From CAYLJO01 sp964383905 (GTDB taxonomy: Bacteria; Acidobacteriota; Blastocatellia; Pyrinomonadales; Pyrinomonadaceae): a DNA stretch of 27,809 bases. Position 1 is the stretch's first letter, and each line of letters opens with the position of its first letter. The notes beneath the pieces were generated by a model, which saw nothing but the letters and a program-made list of their open reading frames with translations, was not told the origin of the DNA and did not search any database. The translations under genes were made by a program, and so were the position numbers. Where the stretch lies: the NCBI GenBank assembly GCA_964383905.1, contig CAYLJO010000067.1, forward strand, positions 1 to 27,809, written 5' to 3'. Positions 1 to 8,476 of this stretch are shown piece after piece.

Positions 1-62
1 CCTTCTCTCGAATCGAAATTTTCTCGGTTTCTATCGTCTGAAGATACTTGAATAGTGGGGTT

Positions 63-91
63 TTGAACCGCAGAGGACGCGGAGGACGCAG
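63..91 (+). repeat. Left arm of perfect 29-bp inverted repeat flanking the GxxExxY gene
   Basis: This purine-rich arm is the exact reverse complement of 512-540. It is built on a 9-nt period (GCAGAGGAC at 70-78, GCGGAGGAC at 79-87, GCAGAGGAT at 88-96). The GGAGG inside it (81-85) lies 9 nt before the ATG at 95, so the repeat itself appears to supply the ribosome-binding site of the enclosed gene. Confidence 0.9.
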
Positions 92-94
92 AGG

Positions 95-481
95 ATGAAG
101 ACAAGCAGTCAAGTAAGTGGCGCTATCGTCGACGCAGCGATGAAGGTCCACTCAGCTTTGGGACCGGGACTGCTGGAGAGCGCCTACTCTGCTTGTCTGG
201 CCCATGAGCTACAAAAAGCGGAGCTCAAGGTGCTTCGGGAAGTACCGCAGCCTGTAATCTATGATGGCATAAAGCTAGATGTCGGCTACAGATTGGATCT
301 CTTAGTAGAGGATTCTATTATAGTCGAACTGAAGGCTGTTGAAGAGATACTCCCAATTCATCAGGCGCAGCTACTCTCGTACCTCAAGCTCAGCGGCAAG
401 AGCGTCGGGCTCCTAATCAACTTTCATTCCGTCCATTTACGCAACGGCATCAAACGACTCGTGAACAACTATGCTTCGTAA
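95..481 (+). CDS. GxxExxY protein (PDDEXK_3-like nuclease fold)
   Basis: This 128-aa protein has the family signature G25-L-L-E28-S-A-Y31. The downstream pattern is that of a PD-(D/E)XK core: D68 in YRLDLLVED, then E78-L-K80, then H89-x-x-Q92-x-x-x-Y96. Length matches the family, which usually runs 120-130 aa. GxxExxY proteins are widespread and often occur in several copies per genome, and their function is unproven; nuclease activity is inferred from the fold only. The start is supported by GGAGG 9 nt upstream, within the flanking repeat. The gene sits alone between perfect 29-bp inverted repeats at 63-91 and 512-540, which suggests a small cassette that may move or be spread by another activity. 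No transposase is present. Family assignment is firm; role is unknown. Confidence 0.9.
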   Translation: MKTSSQVSGAIVDAAMKVHSALGPGLLESAYSACLAHELQKAELKVLREVPQPVIYDGIKLDVGYRLDLLVEDSIIVELKAVEEILPIHQAQLLSYLKLSGKSVGLLINFHSVHLRNGIKRLVNNYAS

Positions 482-511
482 TCCTTTTAATCGTTTTCTC
501 TCTGTTTTCCC

Positions 512-540
512 CTGCGTCCTCCGCGTCCTCTGCGGTTCAA
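512..540 (-). repeat. Right arm of perfect 29-bp inverted repeat flanking the GxxExxY gene
   Basis: Exact reverse complement of 63-91. With the left arm it bounds a 478-bp unit that contains only the GxxExxY gene. The arm ends 20 nt before the ribosome-binding site (AGGAGGG, 561-567) of the next gene, so the unit lies directly against the macroglobulin operon. Confidence 0.9.
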
Positions 541-574
541 TAAACCCCTGCCCAGCACTCAGGAGGGCAAATCT

Positions 575-3500
575 ATGAAAAGTATCCTAAAGACCATCCT
601 AGCCTACCTGGCCCTGATCGCCCTCGTGCTCTGCTTCGCTATTCTTCGCGGGCGCACCGTCAACCGCTTCGCCGCCGAGACCGCCCCCGAGACCGTACCC
701 GAATACGGGTCGGCCGACACCAAACCGTTCGACCCGGACGCGAAGCCGTTCTTCTCGCTCGTCACGCACCGCACCTACGGCAGCGGTGATAAGGCCCGCC
801 TCTGGGTCAACTATCGCGGGCTCAACGAGCTGGACTTCCGCGTCTACCGCGTCAAAGACCCGGTGAAGTTCTTCAAGCAGCTCGATAATCGTCATCAGGT
901 CGGCGAGGATGAAGAGCAGGACGTGGCCCAGTCCGTCAAACACCCGCCGACGTTTCTGGAGAAGCTGCACGCCTTCAAGGCTGCGATCTACAACGCGATC
1001 CGCACCTACGTCCGCGCCCAGCTCCAGCGCGACTCGCGCAAGAGCTTCAACCAGAAATTCCGCGCCGACGCCGAAGACGACGAAGAGCGCAGCCGCACCC
1101 CCCTCAACGTCGCCGATTACGCGCGCGTGCCGCTCCTCAACCCCGACCAGTTGGTCAGCAGTTGGCGCGAAAAGCTCCCGCCGCTCGACAACGCCTACGA
1201 CAACCGCATGATCACGCTCGGCAAACGCGACCCCGGCGTTTACCTGATCGAAGCCGTCAACGGCGATCTGCGCGCCTTCTGTGTTTCAATCGTCACAGAC
1301 CTCGCCATGGTCGAAAAGACTTCCAACGACGGCCAGCTACTTGTCTACGCCGTAGACCGCAAGTCCGGCGCGCCCCGCCAAGGTGTCAAGATCGAAGTGG
1401 ATAAGGGAAAGGAGATCGTCAAGACCGGCGCAACGGACGCCCAGGGCATCCTCAGGACAAAGATCGAGGACAAGACCAAACCCGATAAAAAAGGGCAAGG
1501 CGATGAAGAAGAGGCCGACACGGAAGATACGGAAGCCCCGGCGCGCGAATCCTACCTGGTAATGGCGACGGGCGGCGATAACTTCGCCATCTCCGACCTC
1601 GACTCCTTCTACTTTGGCGGTGAAGGCGATGCCGAGGGCGAAGGCACCGACTCGAAAGTGACGAGCTACATCTACACGGACCGGCCCGTCTACCGTCCCG
1701 AACAGAAGGTCTACTTCAAGGGCATTCTGCGGAAATTGACCGGCAACGGCTACCGGCTTCTTCCCGGCAAGAAGGTCGGCGTCACGGTCGAAGACCCGAA
1801 CGGCTCGCAGATCTATGAGCAGGAATTAACGCTTTCATCCCGCGGCACCTTCAGCGGCGAGCTTGATATTCCCGAAGACGCTCCGCTCGGCACCTATAAT
1901 CTAAACGCCGAGGTCGGCGACGCGAAGGCCAGCGGCTCGTTCATGGTCCAGGAGTACAAGAAGCCGGAGTTCAAAGCCATGGTCACGACCCGGCAGAAGT
2001 ACGTCAAGGTCGGGGACAAGGCGACGTTCAGCGTCTCGGCGCGCTACTTCTTCGGCGCTCCCGTGGCCCGCGCCGACGTCAAGTACTACATCTATCGCTC
2101 GCGCGCTTACTACTGGTGGGGCGGCGACGAGGAGGACGAAGATACCGGTGATGAGTTCGGCTCTGCCGCCGGCTCCGAAGACGAAGGCGGCGGCCGTTAT
2201 CATTACGGCGAGGATATGGTCCAGGAGGGCGAAGGCAAGCTCGACGCCCAAGGCTGCCTCAATATCGACTTCACCGTCCCCGAGCCGGATGCCAAGGATA
2301 ACTTCGATTACAACTACCGGCTCGAGGCGCAGGTGACCGACCCCTCCCGCCGTGAGATGGAGGGGAGCGCCAGCTTCACAGGCATCCGCGGCAATACGGT
2401 CGCCAGCGCCAACCCGGAAAAGTACGTTTACTTTCAGGGCGACACCTCCAGGATTCTGGTCAACGCCAAGGACCACGAAGGCCGTCCCGTGTCTACCAGG
2501 GTAAAGCTCACGTTTGTCGAGCGGCGCTGGGAAAAGGTCATCAGGAAGACGGACCAGGGCGACGAGTATCCCGATTACGACCTGCACGAGCGCGAGCTCT
2601 CGTCCGCCTCCGTGGACACGGACGCGCAAGGGAAGGCCGCTTACGACTACACGATCCCGATCAGCGGCGCCGTCCACATCAAGACGATTGTGGAAGAGAA
2701 CGGCCACCAGATCGTTTCGGACGGCGGCTCGATCTGGGTCACGGATCGCGCGCAGGCCTTTTCCGACTTCTCGTATGAAGATGCCAGCGCGATCAAATTG
2801 GTACCCGATAAGAAGTCCTACCGCCCCGGCGACACGGCCCACGTCCTCGCGCTTCTGCCGACGGAAAAGGCCCACCTGCTGGTCACGACCGAATTGATGA
2901 GCGTCCTGACCGTCCGGCAGATCGATGCGACCGGGCGGGCCGTGATGATCGATGTCCCGATCGAAGCCCGCTACGCGCCGAACGTCTATCTGGACGTCAC
3001 CTACATTCACAACGGCGATATGTACACGAAGGAGCGGATGCTGGTAGTGCCGGCCCGCGACCGCCTGCTGAACCTCCAGATCATCTCGAATAAGAAGGAG
3101 TATAAGCCGCGCGAGACGGCCTCCTATACGATCCTCGCGCGCAACGCCGACGGCTCGCCGGCGGCGGGCGCGGAGGTCAGCCTCGGCGTGGTCGACGAAT
3201 CGATCTACAGTATTCAGCCCGAGACGGTCGGCGACATCCGCAAAGAGTTTTACGGCCGCCGCTACAACAGCGTCCAGACCAGCTTCTCGATCTCCTGGGG
3301 ATTCACCGGCTACGCCGGCAAGAAGCCGGTTAATCTCGCGCAGAATAAGCGGGCCTACCAGCTCGCCGACTTCAAGAACGACGAACGATTGGCCGAAGCG
3401 GTCGTCCGCAAGATCTTCAAGGACACCGCCTTCTGGCAGCCCAACGTCGTGACGGGGCCGGACGGCAAAGCCGGCGTCACGGTCCAACTGCCCGACAATC

Positions 3501-5524
3501 TGACCACCTGGCGGGCGACCGCCCGCGCCGTCACCATTGATACGCGGGTCGGCAACTCGACCGAAAAAGTGATCGCGCGGAAGAATGTCATTCTCAGGAT
3601 CGCGCTGCCTCGCTTCCTCACCGAGGGCGATACCGTGACGCTCTCCGGCATCGTCCACAACTACCTGAAACAGGATACGGTGACGAAGATCTCAATCAAC
3701 GTGAACGGCGCAAACCTGCTCGACTCGCCCGAGCAAACGGTTACCATCCCGAGCCAGGGCGAGTACCGCGTCAACTGGCGCGTCGCCGCGCCCCAGACCG
3801 GTAAGCTCGCCATCCTGGCTAAAGCGCTGACGAATGTCGAATCTGACGCGCTCGAGACGAGCATTGAGATCATGCCGCGCGGCCTCAAGCAGACGCGCGG
3901 CGAAGCCCTCGCGCTCTCTGACGAGAATGCCGAAAAGACCCTCACCTACAGCGTACCCGGAAACGCGGACCCCAACTCACGCTCGCTCCGCATAGAGGTC
4001 GCGCCGTCCATCGCCAGCACCCTCTTCGGCGCTCTCGATTACCTCACCGGCTACCCCTACGGCTGTACCGAGCAGACTATGTCGCAGTTCCTGCCGACCG
4101 TGATCGTCGCCCAGACGCTCAAGGACGTACAGACCGCCAGGATCAAAGAGGGTAATGACATCGGGCGGAAGGTGCAGAAGGGTCTCAAGCGCCTCTACAA
4201 CTACCAGCACGAAGACGGCGGCTGGGGGTGGTGGAAAGACGACCCGACCGATCCGTTCATGTCCGCATACGTGGTTGACGGCCTGACGATGGCGAAACGC
4301 GCCGGCTACGCGGTGGACGACTCACGCCTCTCGCGCGGCCGCGACAAGCTGAAAGGGATGATCGAAGCGGGCAAGACCGATGACGGTAAAGAGATCGACC
4401 CGGAATCGCGCGCCTATTTGGTCTACGCGCTGAACGAAAGCGGAGGCGCGAATGCGCGATACCTCAACGATCTCTTCGCGGGCCGCGGCAATCTACAGCC
4501 GTACGGCCGCGCCCTACTCGCCCTGGCGCTCAAGGAGCGCGGCGACGAAAAGCGTGCCGGGACGGTTGCCGGCGAGATCGAGCAGACGGCGAATGCCGGC
4601 TCTGACGGTGCCCACTGGTCATCGCGCCATAAGGGAATGCTCGATCTGGACCAGTCAAATGATGTGGAGGCGACGGCGCTCTCGCTCAAGGCGCTGGCCC
4701 GGATCGCGCCGCAAAGCTCGCTGCTCCCGAAGGCCGCGCGCTGGCTCGTGATGAGCCGCAAGTACGGCTATTACTGGCTCTCCACCAAAGAGACGGCCTT
4801 CGCCATCTACGGCCTGACGGACTATTTGAAGGTGAGCCAGGAGCTCTCGCCCGACTACTCGGTGGAAATCTATCTTAACGGCGAGCAGCTGCTTTCGTGG
4901 CAGATGACGGCCGCCGATGCCGCTTCGGCCCAGACGTTCGTCATCAGGCGCAAGGGCGCCGAGGTCGGCGGCAACAACGAAGTGCGCGTCGTCAAGCACG
5001 GCCGCGGAATGCTTTACGTTTCGACGACGCTGGTCGATTACACGAACGACGAGCAGGTCGCCGCGCAAGGCTCGCCGCAGCTCAAGCTGGCGCGTGACTA
5101 CCTGCGGCTGCGCGTCGTCGACAACGGCGGCAAGCCCGGATGGAAGCTTGAGCCGCTCACCGGCGACGTGCGCTCCGGTGACATGATCGTCTCGCGGCTC
5201 CACGTCGAAGGCCAGAGGGCGCGCTACCTGATGATCGAAGACCCGATCCCGGCGGGCTGCGAGCAGATCGATAGCGTCAGCGGCATTAACCTCAACTACA
5301 ACGAGAACGGGTGGGGCGACTGGTATAGCGCCCGTGAGTTTCGCGACCAGAGGGCCGTCTTCTTCCTGAACTACTTTGACGGGAAGGCGACTTACCAGTA
5401 CGCGATGCGCGTGCAGGAGCCGGGCGCATTCCGGATCGCCCCGGCGATGGTCGAACAGATGTACCAGCCCGACATCCGGGCGAACTCGGCCGGCGGGTCG
5501 CTGACCATCCGGGACAACAAATGA
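575..5524 (+). CDS. Alpha-2-macroglobulin family protein with thioester motif
   Basis: At 1649 aa it matches the usual 1500-1900 aa of bacterial macroglobulins. These act in the periplasm as broad protease traps: a protease cuts a bait region and is captured through a reactive thioester. A hydrophobic segment at about residues 7-24 has no good lipobox and probably serves as a membrane anchor or signal. An MG2-type strand starts near residue 363 (SYIYTDRPVYRP). The A2M domain starts near 946 (KIFKDTAFWQPNVVTGPDG). The thioester is C1164-T-E-Q1167, followed by the alpha/alpha toroid (GGWGWW...DP), then a C-terminal MG-type domain to about 1640. Acidic low-complexity stretches near residues 300-320 and 516-545 are unusual. 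The start is clear, with AGGAGGG 7 nt upstream. It is the first gene of an envelope operon that includes a PBP-type domain, echoing the known macroglobulin-pbpC pairing. Confidence 0.95.
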   Translation: MKSILKTILAYLALIALVLCFAILRGRTVNRFAAETAPETVPEYGSADTKPFDPDAKPFFSLVTHRTYGSGDKARLWVNYRGLNELDFRVYRVKDPVKFFKQLDNRHQVGEDEEQDVAQSVKHPPTFLEKLHAFKAAIYNAIRTYVRAQLQRDSRKSFNQKFRADAEDDEERSRTPLNVADYARVPLLNPDQLVSSWREKLPPLDNAYDNRMITLGKRDPGVYLIEAVNGDLRAFCVSIVTDLAMVEKTSNDGQLLVYAVDRKSGAPRQGVKIEVDKGKEIVKTGATDAQGILRTKIEDKTKPDKKGQGDEEEADTEDTEAPARESYLVMATGGDNFAISDLDSFYFGGEGDAEGEGTDSKVTSYIYTDRPVYRPEQKVYFKGILRKLTGNGYRLLPGKKVGVTVEDPNGSQIYEQELTLSSRGTFSGELDIPEDAPLGTYNLNAEVGDAKASGSFMVQEYKKPEFKAMVTTRQKYVKVGDKATFSVSARYFFGAPVARADVKYYIYRSRAYYWWGGDEEDEDTGDEFGSAAGSEDEGGGRYHYGEDMVQEGEGKLDAQGCLNIDFTVPEPDAKDNFDYNYRLEAQVTDPSRREMEGSASFTGIRGNTVASANPEKYVYFQGDTSRILVNAKDHEGRPVSTRVKLTFVERRWEKVIRKTDQGDEYPDYDLHERELSSASVDTDAQGKAAYDYTIPISGAVHIKTIVEENGHQIVSDGGSIWVTDRAQAFSDFSYEDASAIKLVPDKKSYRPGDTAHVLALLPTEKAHLLVTTELMSVLTVRQIDATGRAVMIDVPIEARYAPNVYLDVTYIHNGDMYTKERMLVVPARDRLLNLQIISNKKEYKPRETASYTILARNADGSPAAGAEVSLGVVDESIYSIQPETVGDIRKEFYGRRYNSVQTSFSISWGFTGYAGKKPVNLAQNKRAYQLADFKNDERLAEAVVRKIFKDTAFWQPNVVTGPDGKAGVTVQLPDNLTTWRATARAVTIDTRVGNSTEKVIARKNVILRIALPRFLTEGDTVTLSGIVHNYLKQDTVTKISINVNGANLLDSPEQTVTIPSQGEYRVNWRVAAPQTGKLAILAKALTNVESDALETSIEIMPRGLKQTRGEALALSDENAEKTLTYSVPGNADPNSRSLRIEVAPSIASTLFGALDYLTGYPYGCTEQTMSQFLPTVIVAQTLKDVQTARIKEGNDIGRKVQKGLKRLYNYQHEDGGWGWWKDDPTDPFMSAYVVDGLTMAKRAGYAVDDSRLSRGRDKLKGMIEAGKTDDGKEIDPESRAYLVYALNESGGANARYLNDLFAGRGNLQPYGRALLALALKERGDEKRAGTVAGEIEQTANAGSDGAHWSSRHKGMLDLDQSNDVEATALSLKALARIAPQSSLLPKAARWLVMSRKYGYYWLSTKETAFAIYGLTDYLKVSQELSPDYSVEIYLNGEQLLSWQMTAADAASAQTFVIRRKGAEVGGNNEVRVVKHGRGMLYVSTTLVDYTNDEQVAAQGSPQLKLARDYLRLRVVDNGGKPGWKLEPLTGDVRSGDMIVSRLHVEGQRARYLMIEDPIPAGCEQIDSVSGINLNYNENGWGDWYSAREFRDQRAVFFLNYFDGKATYQYAMRVQEPGAFRIAPAMVEQMYQPDIRANSAGGSLTIRDNK

Positions 5525-5567
5525 GCCGGAGACCTGTCGGCGGTTGATTAGCTAATGGAGTGAAGCC

Positions 5568-6395
5568 ATGATCAAGAATGCAATGGTTGTCATCGGCACG
5601 ACGGCGAGAGACTTCTTCCGCGGTTGGCGCGCGGCGGCCGTCTTCAATCTGCTCTACGCCGCGCTGCTCGTGGCGCTTTACCTGTTCGTGCTGACAAAGG
5701 AGTCCAGCGTCTGGCAACTGGTGTTGACGGCCCTTCTGGCGACGGCCGCCCCTATCCTCTTCTTCCTGATTCAGGCGGCGGGCGCGATCAGGTACACGCG
5801 TGACGAAGCGCGACCGCTGGCCCTGCTGGCGGGGTCGCTCAAAACCTTCTGGAAGCTGATCCTGATCAGCATCCCGGTGATTCTTCTCGCCGTGCTCGCC
5901 GTATACCTCCTGAACAAGCTGCAGGCCCACTTCCCTCTTCCCGCCCCGCCCGAGCCGCCGCACCCGGCGCTCGTACCCCTGCACGGCCCGGCGCAGAAGC
6001 CGCCGATCCCGTTCAGTTGGACCACCGTGCTGCTCTCGTCCCTGCGCGTTCTCATATTAGGCGTGGTGCTGCCGCTCGCCGCTATCCATCTGTGGATTGC
6101 CATCGCCCGCGATGGTCTTCTTTCAACCCTGAAGAAGGGCCTGCGCGTCCTGGGTCGCGCCTTTTCCGCCCAGTCAGTCCTGATCTACGCGATAGGACTG
6201 GTCGTCTTTGGCCTGATGCCGTACTTTCTGATCTTCACGCGCACGCCGCTTAAGAACAACTGGGCCGAGCTCGCCCTCTTCGGTCTTCGCCTGGCGCTCG
6301 CATTTATCTTTACCCTCTCGGGCTGGATCATCACCCTCGGCGCCCTCGCCAAAGCGACCGGCCCGGCGCCGGCGGCGCAAGAGGTTAAAGCATGA
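5568..6395 (+). CDS. Six-helix membrane protein of unknown function
   Basis: I do not recognise a named family in this 275-aa protein. Hydrophobic segments at about residues 22-42, 49-72, 96-116, 159-180, 203-224 and 236-260 indicate six membrane helices. A Pro-rich loop (121-150) separates helices 3 and 4. The helix spacing is loosely like integral-membrane regulators that carry no catalytic motif, and I see no conserved charged residues within the helices. GGAG lies 7 nt before the ATG. The gene starts 43 nt after the macroglobulin gene and its stop overlaps the next start as ATGA, so translational coupling with the PBP/SpoIID gene is likely. From context it may be an accessory of the macroglobulin or peptidoglycan enzyme; this is inference only. 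Confidence 0.8.
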   Translation: MIKNAMVVIGTTARDFFRGWRAAAVFNLLYAALLVALYLFVLTKESSVWQLVLTALLATAAPILFFLIQAAGAIRYTRDEARPLALLAGSLKTFWKLILISIPVILLAVLAVYLLNKLQAHFPLPAPPEPPHPALVPLHGPAQKPPIPFSWTTVLLSSLRVLILGVVLPLAAIHLWIAIARDGLLSTLKKGLRVLGRAFSAQSVLIYAIGLVVFGLMPYFLIFTRTPLKNNWAELALFGLRLALAFIFTLSGWIITLGALAKATGPAPAAQEVKA

Positions 6396-6531
6396 ACCAC
6401 AGAGGGCACAGAGGAAAAGCAAAGGGAAGACAGGTTAGGGAAAAGGCAATAATACAGTTCTGTAGGCCGAAACGGCGATTTCTGCCTCCCTATCTTATGT
6501 CTTCCTCTGTGCCCTCTGTGGTTCATGCTTT
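6387..6531. repeat. 145-bp element with perfect 30-bp terminal inverted repeats
   Basis: Positions 6387-6416 and 6502-6531 are exact reverse complements, separated by 85 bp. The left arm shows a 9-nt period (CACAGAGGG at 6398, CACAGAGGA at 6407). It resembles the arms at 63/512 in design but differs in sequence. The left arm carries both the stop codon of the upstream membrane protein and the ATG at 6392. The right arm is translated inside the signal peptide of the PBP/SpoIID protein. There is no internal gene, so it looks like a MITE or REP-like unit. Confidence 0.88.
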
Positions 6532-8476
6532 TCTTTTCCTCGCGTTACTTGGCTTCACACTCTGCTCATGCGCCCCGCCTCCCGAAATCAAAGGCAACCC
6601 CGTCACCCGCGCCCTCGCCGAAGACGAAATTGACGCCGCCCTGCAACGCGCCGCCCTTTCCGCCCTCGGCACACGCGACGGGTCAATCATCGTCATGGAC
6701 CCGCAAACGGGACGCCTGCGCGCGATCGTCAACGCACGCATTGCCTTCGAGGAGGCCGTCCCGCCGGGCTCGACGATTAAGCCATTCACGGCGCTGGCGG
6801 CGCTGCGGGCGGGTCTCATCGACGCCGGCTCACGGATGCTCTGCCACGAGCGCTACAGGCGCGGCGACTTTGAGACCCACTGCTCCCACCCGCGGCTCAA
6901 GCCTCCGTTCAGCCCCGCTCAGGCGCTAGCCTACTCCTGCAATTACTACTTCTCGAAGCTCGGCGAGCGGTTGAGCGAGGAGCCATTCGATACCACGCTC
7001 GCGGACTTCGGCTTTGGCGCACCCACCGGCTCCGATGATGCAGAAGAAGCGCGGGGGCTACTGCCGCGCGGTGGATGGCGGGTCCAAAATGCGCTCGGCG
7101 AGAGCCGGCAGGTGCTCGTCACACCCGTTCAGCTTATTACCGCTTACGCCGCGCTCTTCAACGGCGGTCATCTATACATCCCGCAGCAGGCCGCGCCGCA
7201 GAGCTTCACCCCACGCCTGCGCGCCGCGCTGGAGATAGACCCGGCCCATCGCGAGCTACTGCTGCAGGGGATGCGCGGCGCAGTCGTGTACGGCACTGCC
7301 GCTCGCACCGGATTGAATCTGCTCCCTCAATATATTTTCGGTAAGACCGGGACATCGACGCCGCTTGAGGATTTCCACTCGCAGGGCTGGTTCGTCGGCT
7401 TTGCGGCCGATCAGGGCTCGACGAGCAATGTGGCCCCCACGGCCATTCATCTGGCGGTCCTCGTTTTCCTGAAGCACGCGCACGGCGCGCAGTGCGCCGA
7501 GCTCTCACGCGCTGTCTTCGAGGAATACGACCGCGTGTCCGCCAAAGAGTCTCAGCCCCGGCCATTGGACTACTTAAGCTCCGGCGCCGGCCGTGATGTG
7601 CGATCATCTTCTCTACCTTCACAGGTGCGCGTCCATCTCTTACGGGAAGACGTGACGAAAACCGTCTCCCTGGACGAGTACGTTTTCGGCGTTCTGGCCG
7701 CCGAAGGGAGTCTTGAAGATGAACACGAAGCGCTCAAAGCGCAGGCCGTCATCACCCGCAACTACGCGCTCAAGAATCTCGCCCGTCACGCGCATAACGG
7801 CTACGACTTCTGCAACAGCACACACTGTCAAAGGTATATTACGGTCAGGGACGAGGGAGCGCGTGCGGACTTTTACGAGCTACTGCATCGCGCCCTCAGG
7901 GAGACCGCCGGGGAGACGCTCCGCGACGAGCAGGGCCGCATCGTGGATGCCTACTTTAGCGCCGACTGCGGGGGCGCGACGGCTAACGCCCAATCGTTGT
8001 GGGAAAGGCCTGCGCCGGTTTACCTGCGCGGAGTCCACGACGATTATTGCGCGAACTCTCCATACCGCAATTGGACGGATACGATCCCGCTGGCCCGGTT
8101 GGCGAAAGCTCTCCGCACTGATCCGCGCAGCGATGTCGGCGCGCGGCTCGATAACGTGCGCGTCGTTAAGCGCGATGCGACGGGGCGGGCCGAGATGATT
8201 GAGCTGCAGGGTGAGCGCCGCCGGTTATTGCGCGGGTGGGATTTCAAGATCATCGTCGGGCGCGCGCTCGGTTGGAATGTGCTGAAAAGCTCCCGCTTTG
8301 AAGTCGAGCGCGCCGGGGCCAATCTTATCTTCCACGGCAGCGGTTTCGGCCACGGCCTCGGCCTGTGCCAGACGGGCGCTCACGTGATGGCCGAGCGTGG
8401 GGCAACTTACCGTCAGATCCTTAATTTCTACCTTCCCGGCACGTCCGTCAGCGGCAATGAAAACAGACCCAATTAA
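6392..8476 (+). CDS. Penicillin-binding transpeptidase domain fused to SpoIID-type lytic transglycosylase domain, predicted lipoprotein
   Basis: The 694-aa product has two peptidoglycan domains. Residues about 95-365 form a penicillin-binding transpeptidase with the full triad: S127-T-I-K130, S182-C-N184 and K318-T-G320. Residues about 410-690 match SpoIID/LytB: LDEYVFGVLAAE with catalytic-type E438, then ALKAQAV, then the C-terminal GFGHGLGLCQTGA near 651-663 and the FYLPGT end. SpoIID cuts glycan strands stripped of stem peptides; the PBP domain should cross-link peptides. No glycosyltransferase domain is present. A hydrophobic stretch ending in LGFTLCSC suggests a lipoprotein signal. Two starts are possible: the ATG at 6392 (AAGAGG 7 nt upstream, ATGA overlap with the previous gene) gives a 35-residue basic extension encoded by a repeat, while the ATG at 6497 gives a normal-length signal peptide without a clear ribosome site. 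I kept 6392. The downstream peptidase gene overlaps its end by 20 nt. Confidence 0.88.
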   Translation: MNHRGHRGKAKGRQVREKAIIQFCRPKRRFLPPYLMSSSVPSVVHAFLFLALLGFTLCSCAPPPEIKGNPVTRALAEDEIDAALQRAALSALGTRDGSIIVMDPQTGRLRAIVNARIAFEEAVPPGSTIKPFTALAALRAGLIDAGSRMLCHERYRRGDFETHCSHPRLKPPFSPAQALAYSCNYYFSKLGERLSEEPFDTTLADFGFGAPTGSDDAEEARGLLPRGGWRVQNALGESRQVLVTPVQLITAYAALFNGGHLYIPQQAAPQSFTPRLRAALEIDPAHRELLLQGMRGAVVYGTAARTGLNLLPQYIFGKTGTSTPLEDFHSQGWFVGFAADQGSTSNVAPTAIHLAVLVFLKHAHGAQCAELSRAVFEEYDRVSAKESQPRPLDYLSSGAGRDVRSSSLPSQVRVHLLREDVTKTVSLDEYVFGVLAAEGSLEDEHEALKAQAVITRNYALKNLARHAHNGYDFCNSTHCQRYITVRDEGARADFYELLHRALRETAGETLRDEQGRIVDAYFSADCGGATANAQSLWERPAPVYLRGVHDDYCANSPYRNWTDTIPLARLAKALRTDPRSDVGARLDNVRVVKRDATGRAEMIELQGERRRLLRGWDFKIIVGRALGWNVLKSSRFEVERAGANLIFHGSGFGHGLGLCQTGAHVMAERGATYRQILNFYLPGTSVSGNENRPN

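Noticed and set aside
63..540. Insertion sequence with a transposase
   Set aside because: The enclosed 128-aa protein is GxxExxY, with no DDE, HUH or serine/tyrosine recombinase motif. No target duplication is evident at the outer edges.
1901..3658. 585-codon minus-strand open frame
   Set aside because: It lies fully inside the macroglobulin gene, and its composition is that of the antisense of a high-GC coding frame. It has no recognisable domain.
8397..8456. Upstream extension of the HExxH peptidase
   Set aside because: It overlaps the end of the previous gene by 80 nt and would bury the signal peptide; the ATG at 8457 fits better.
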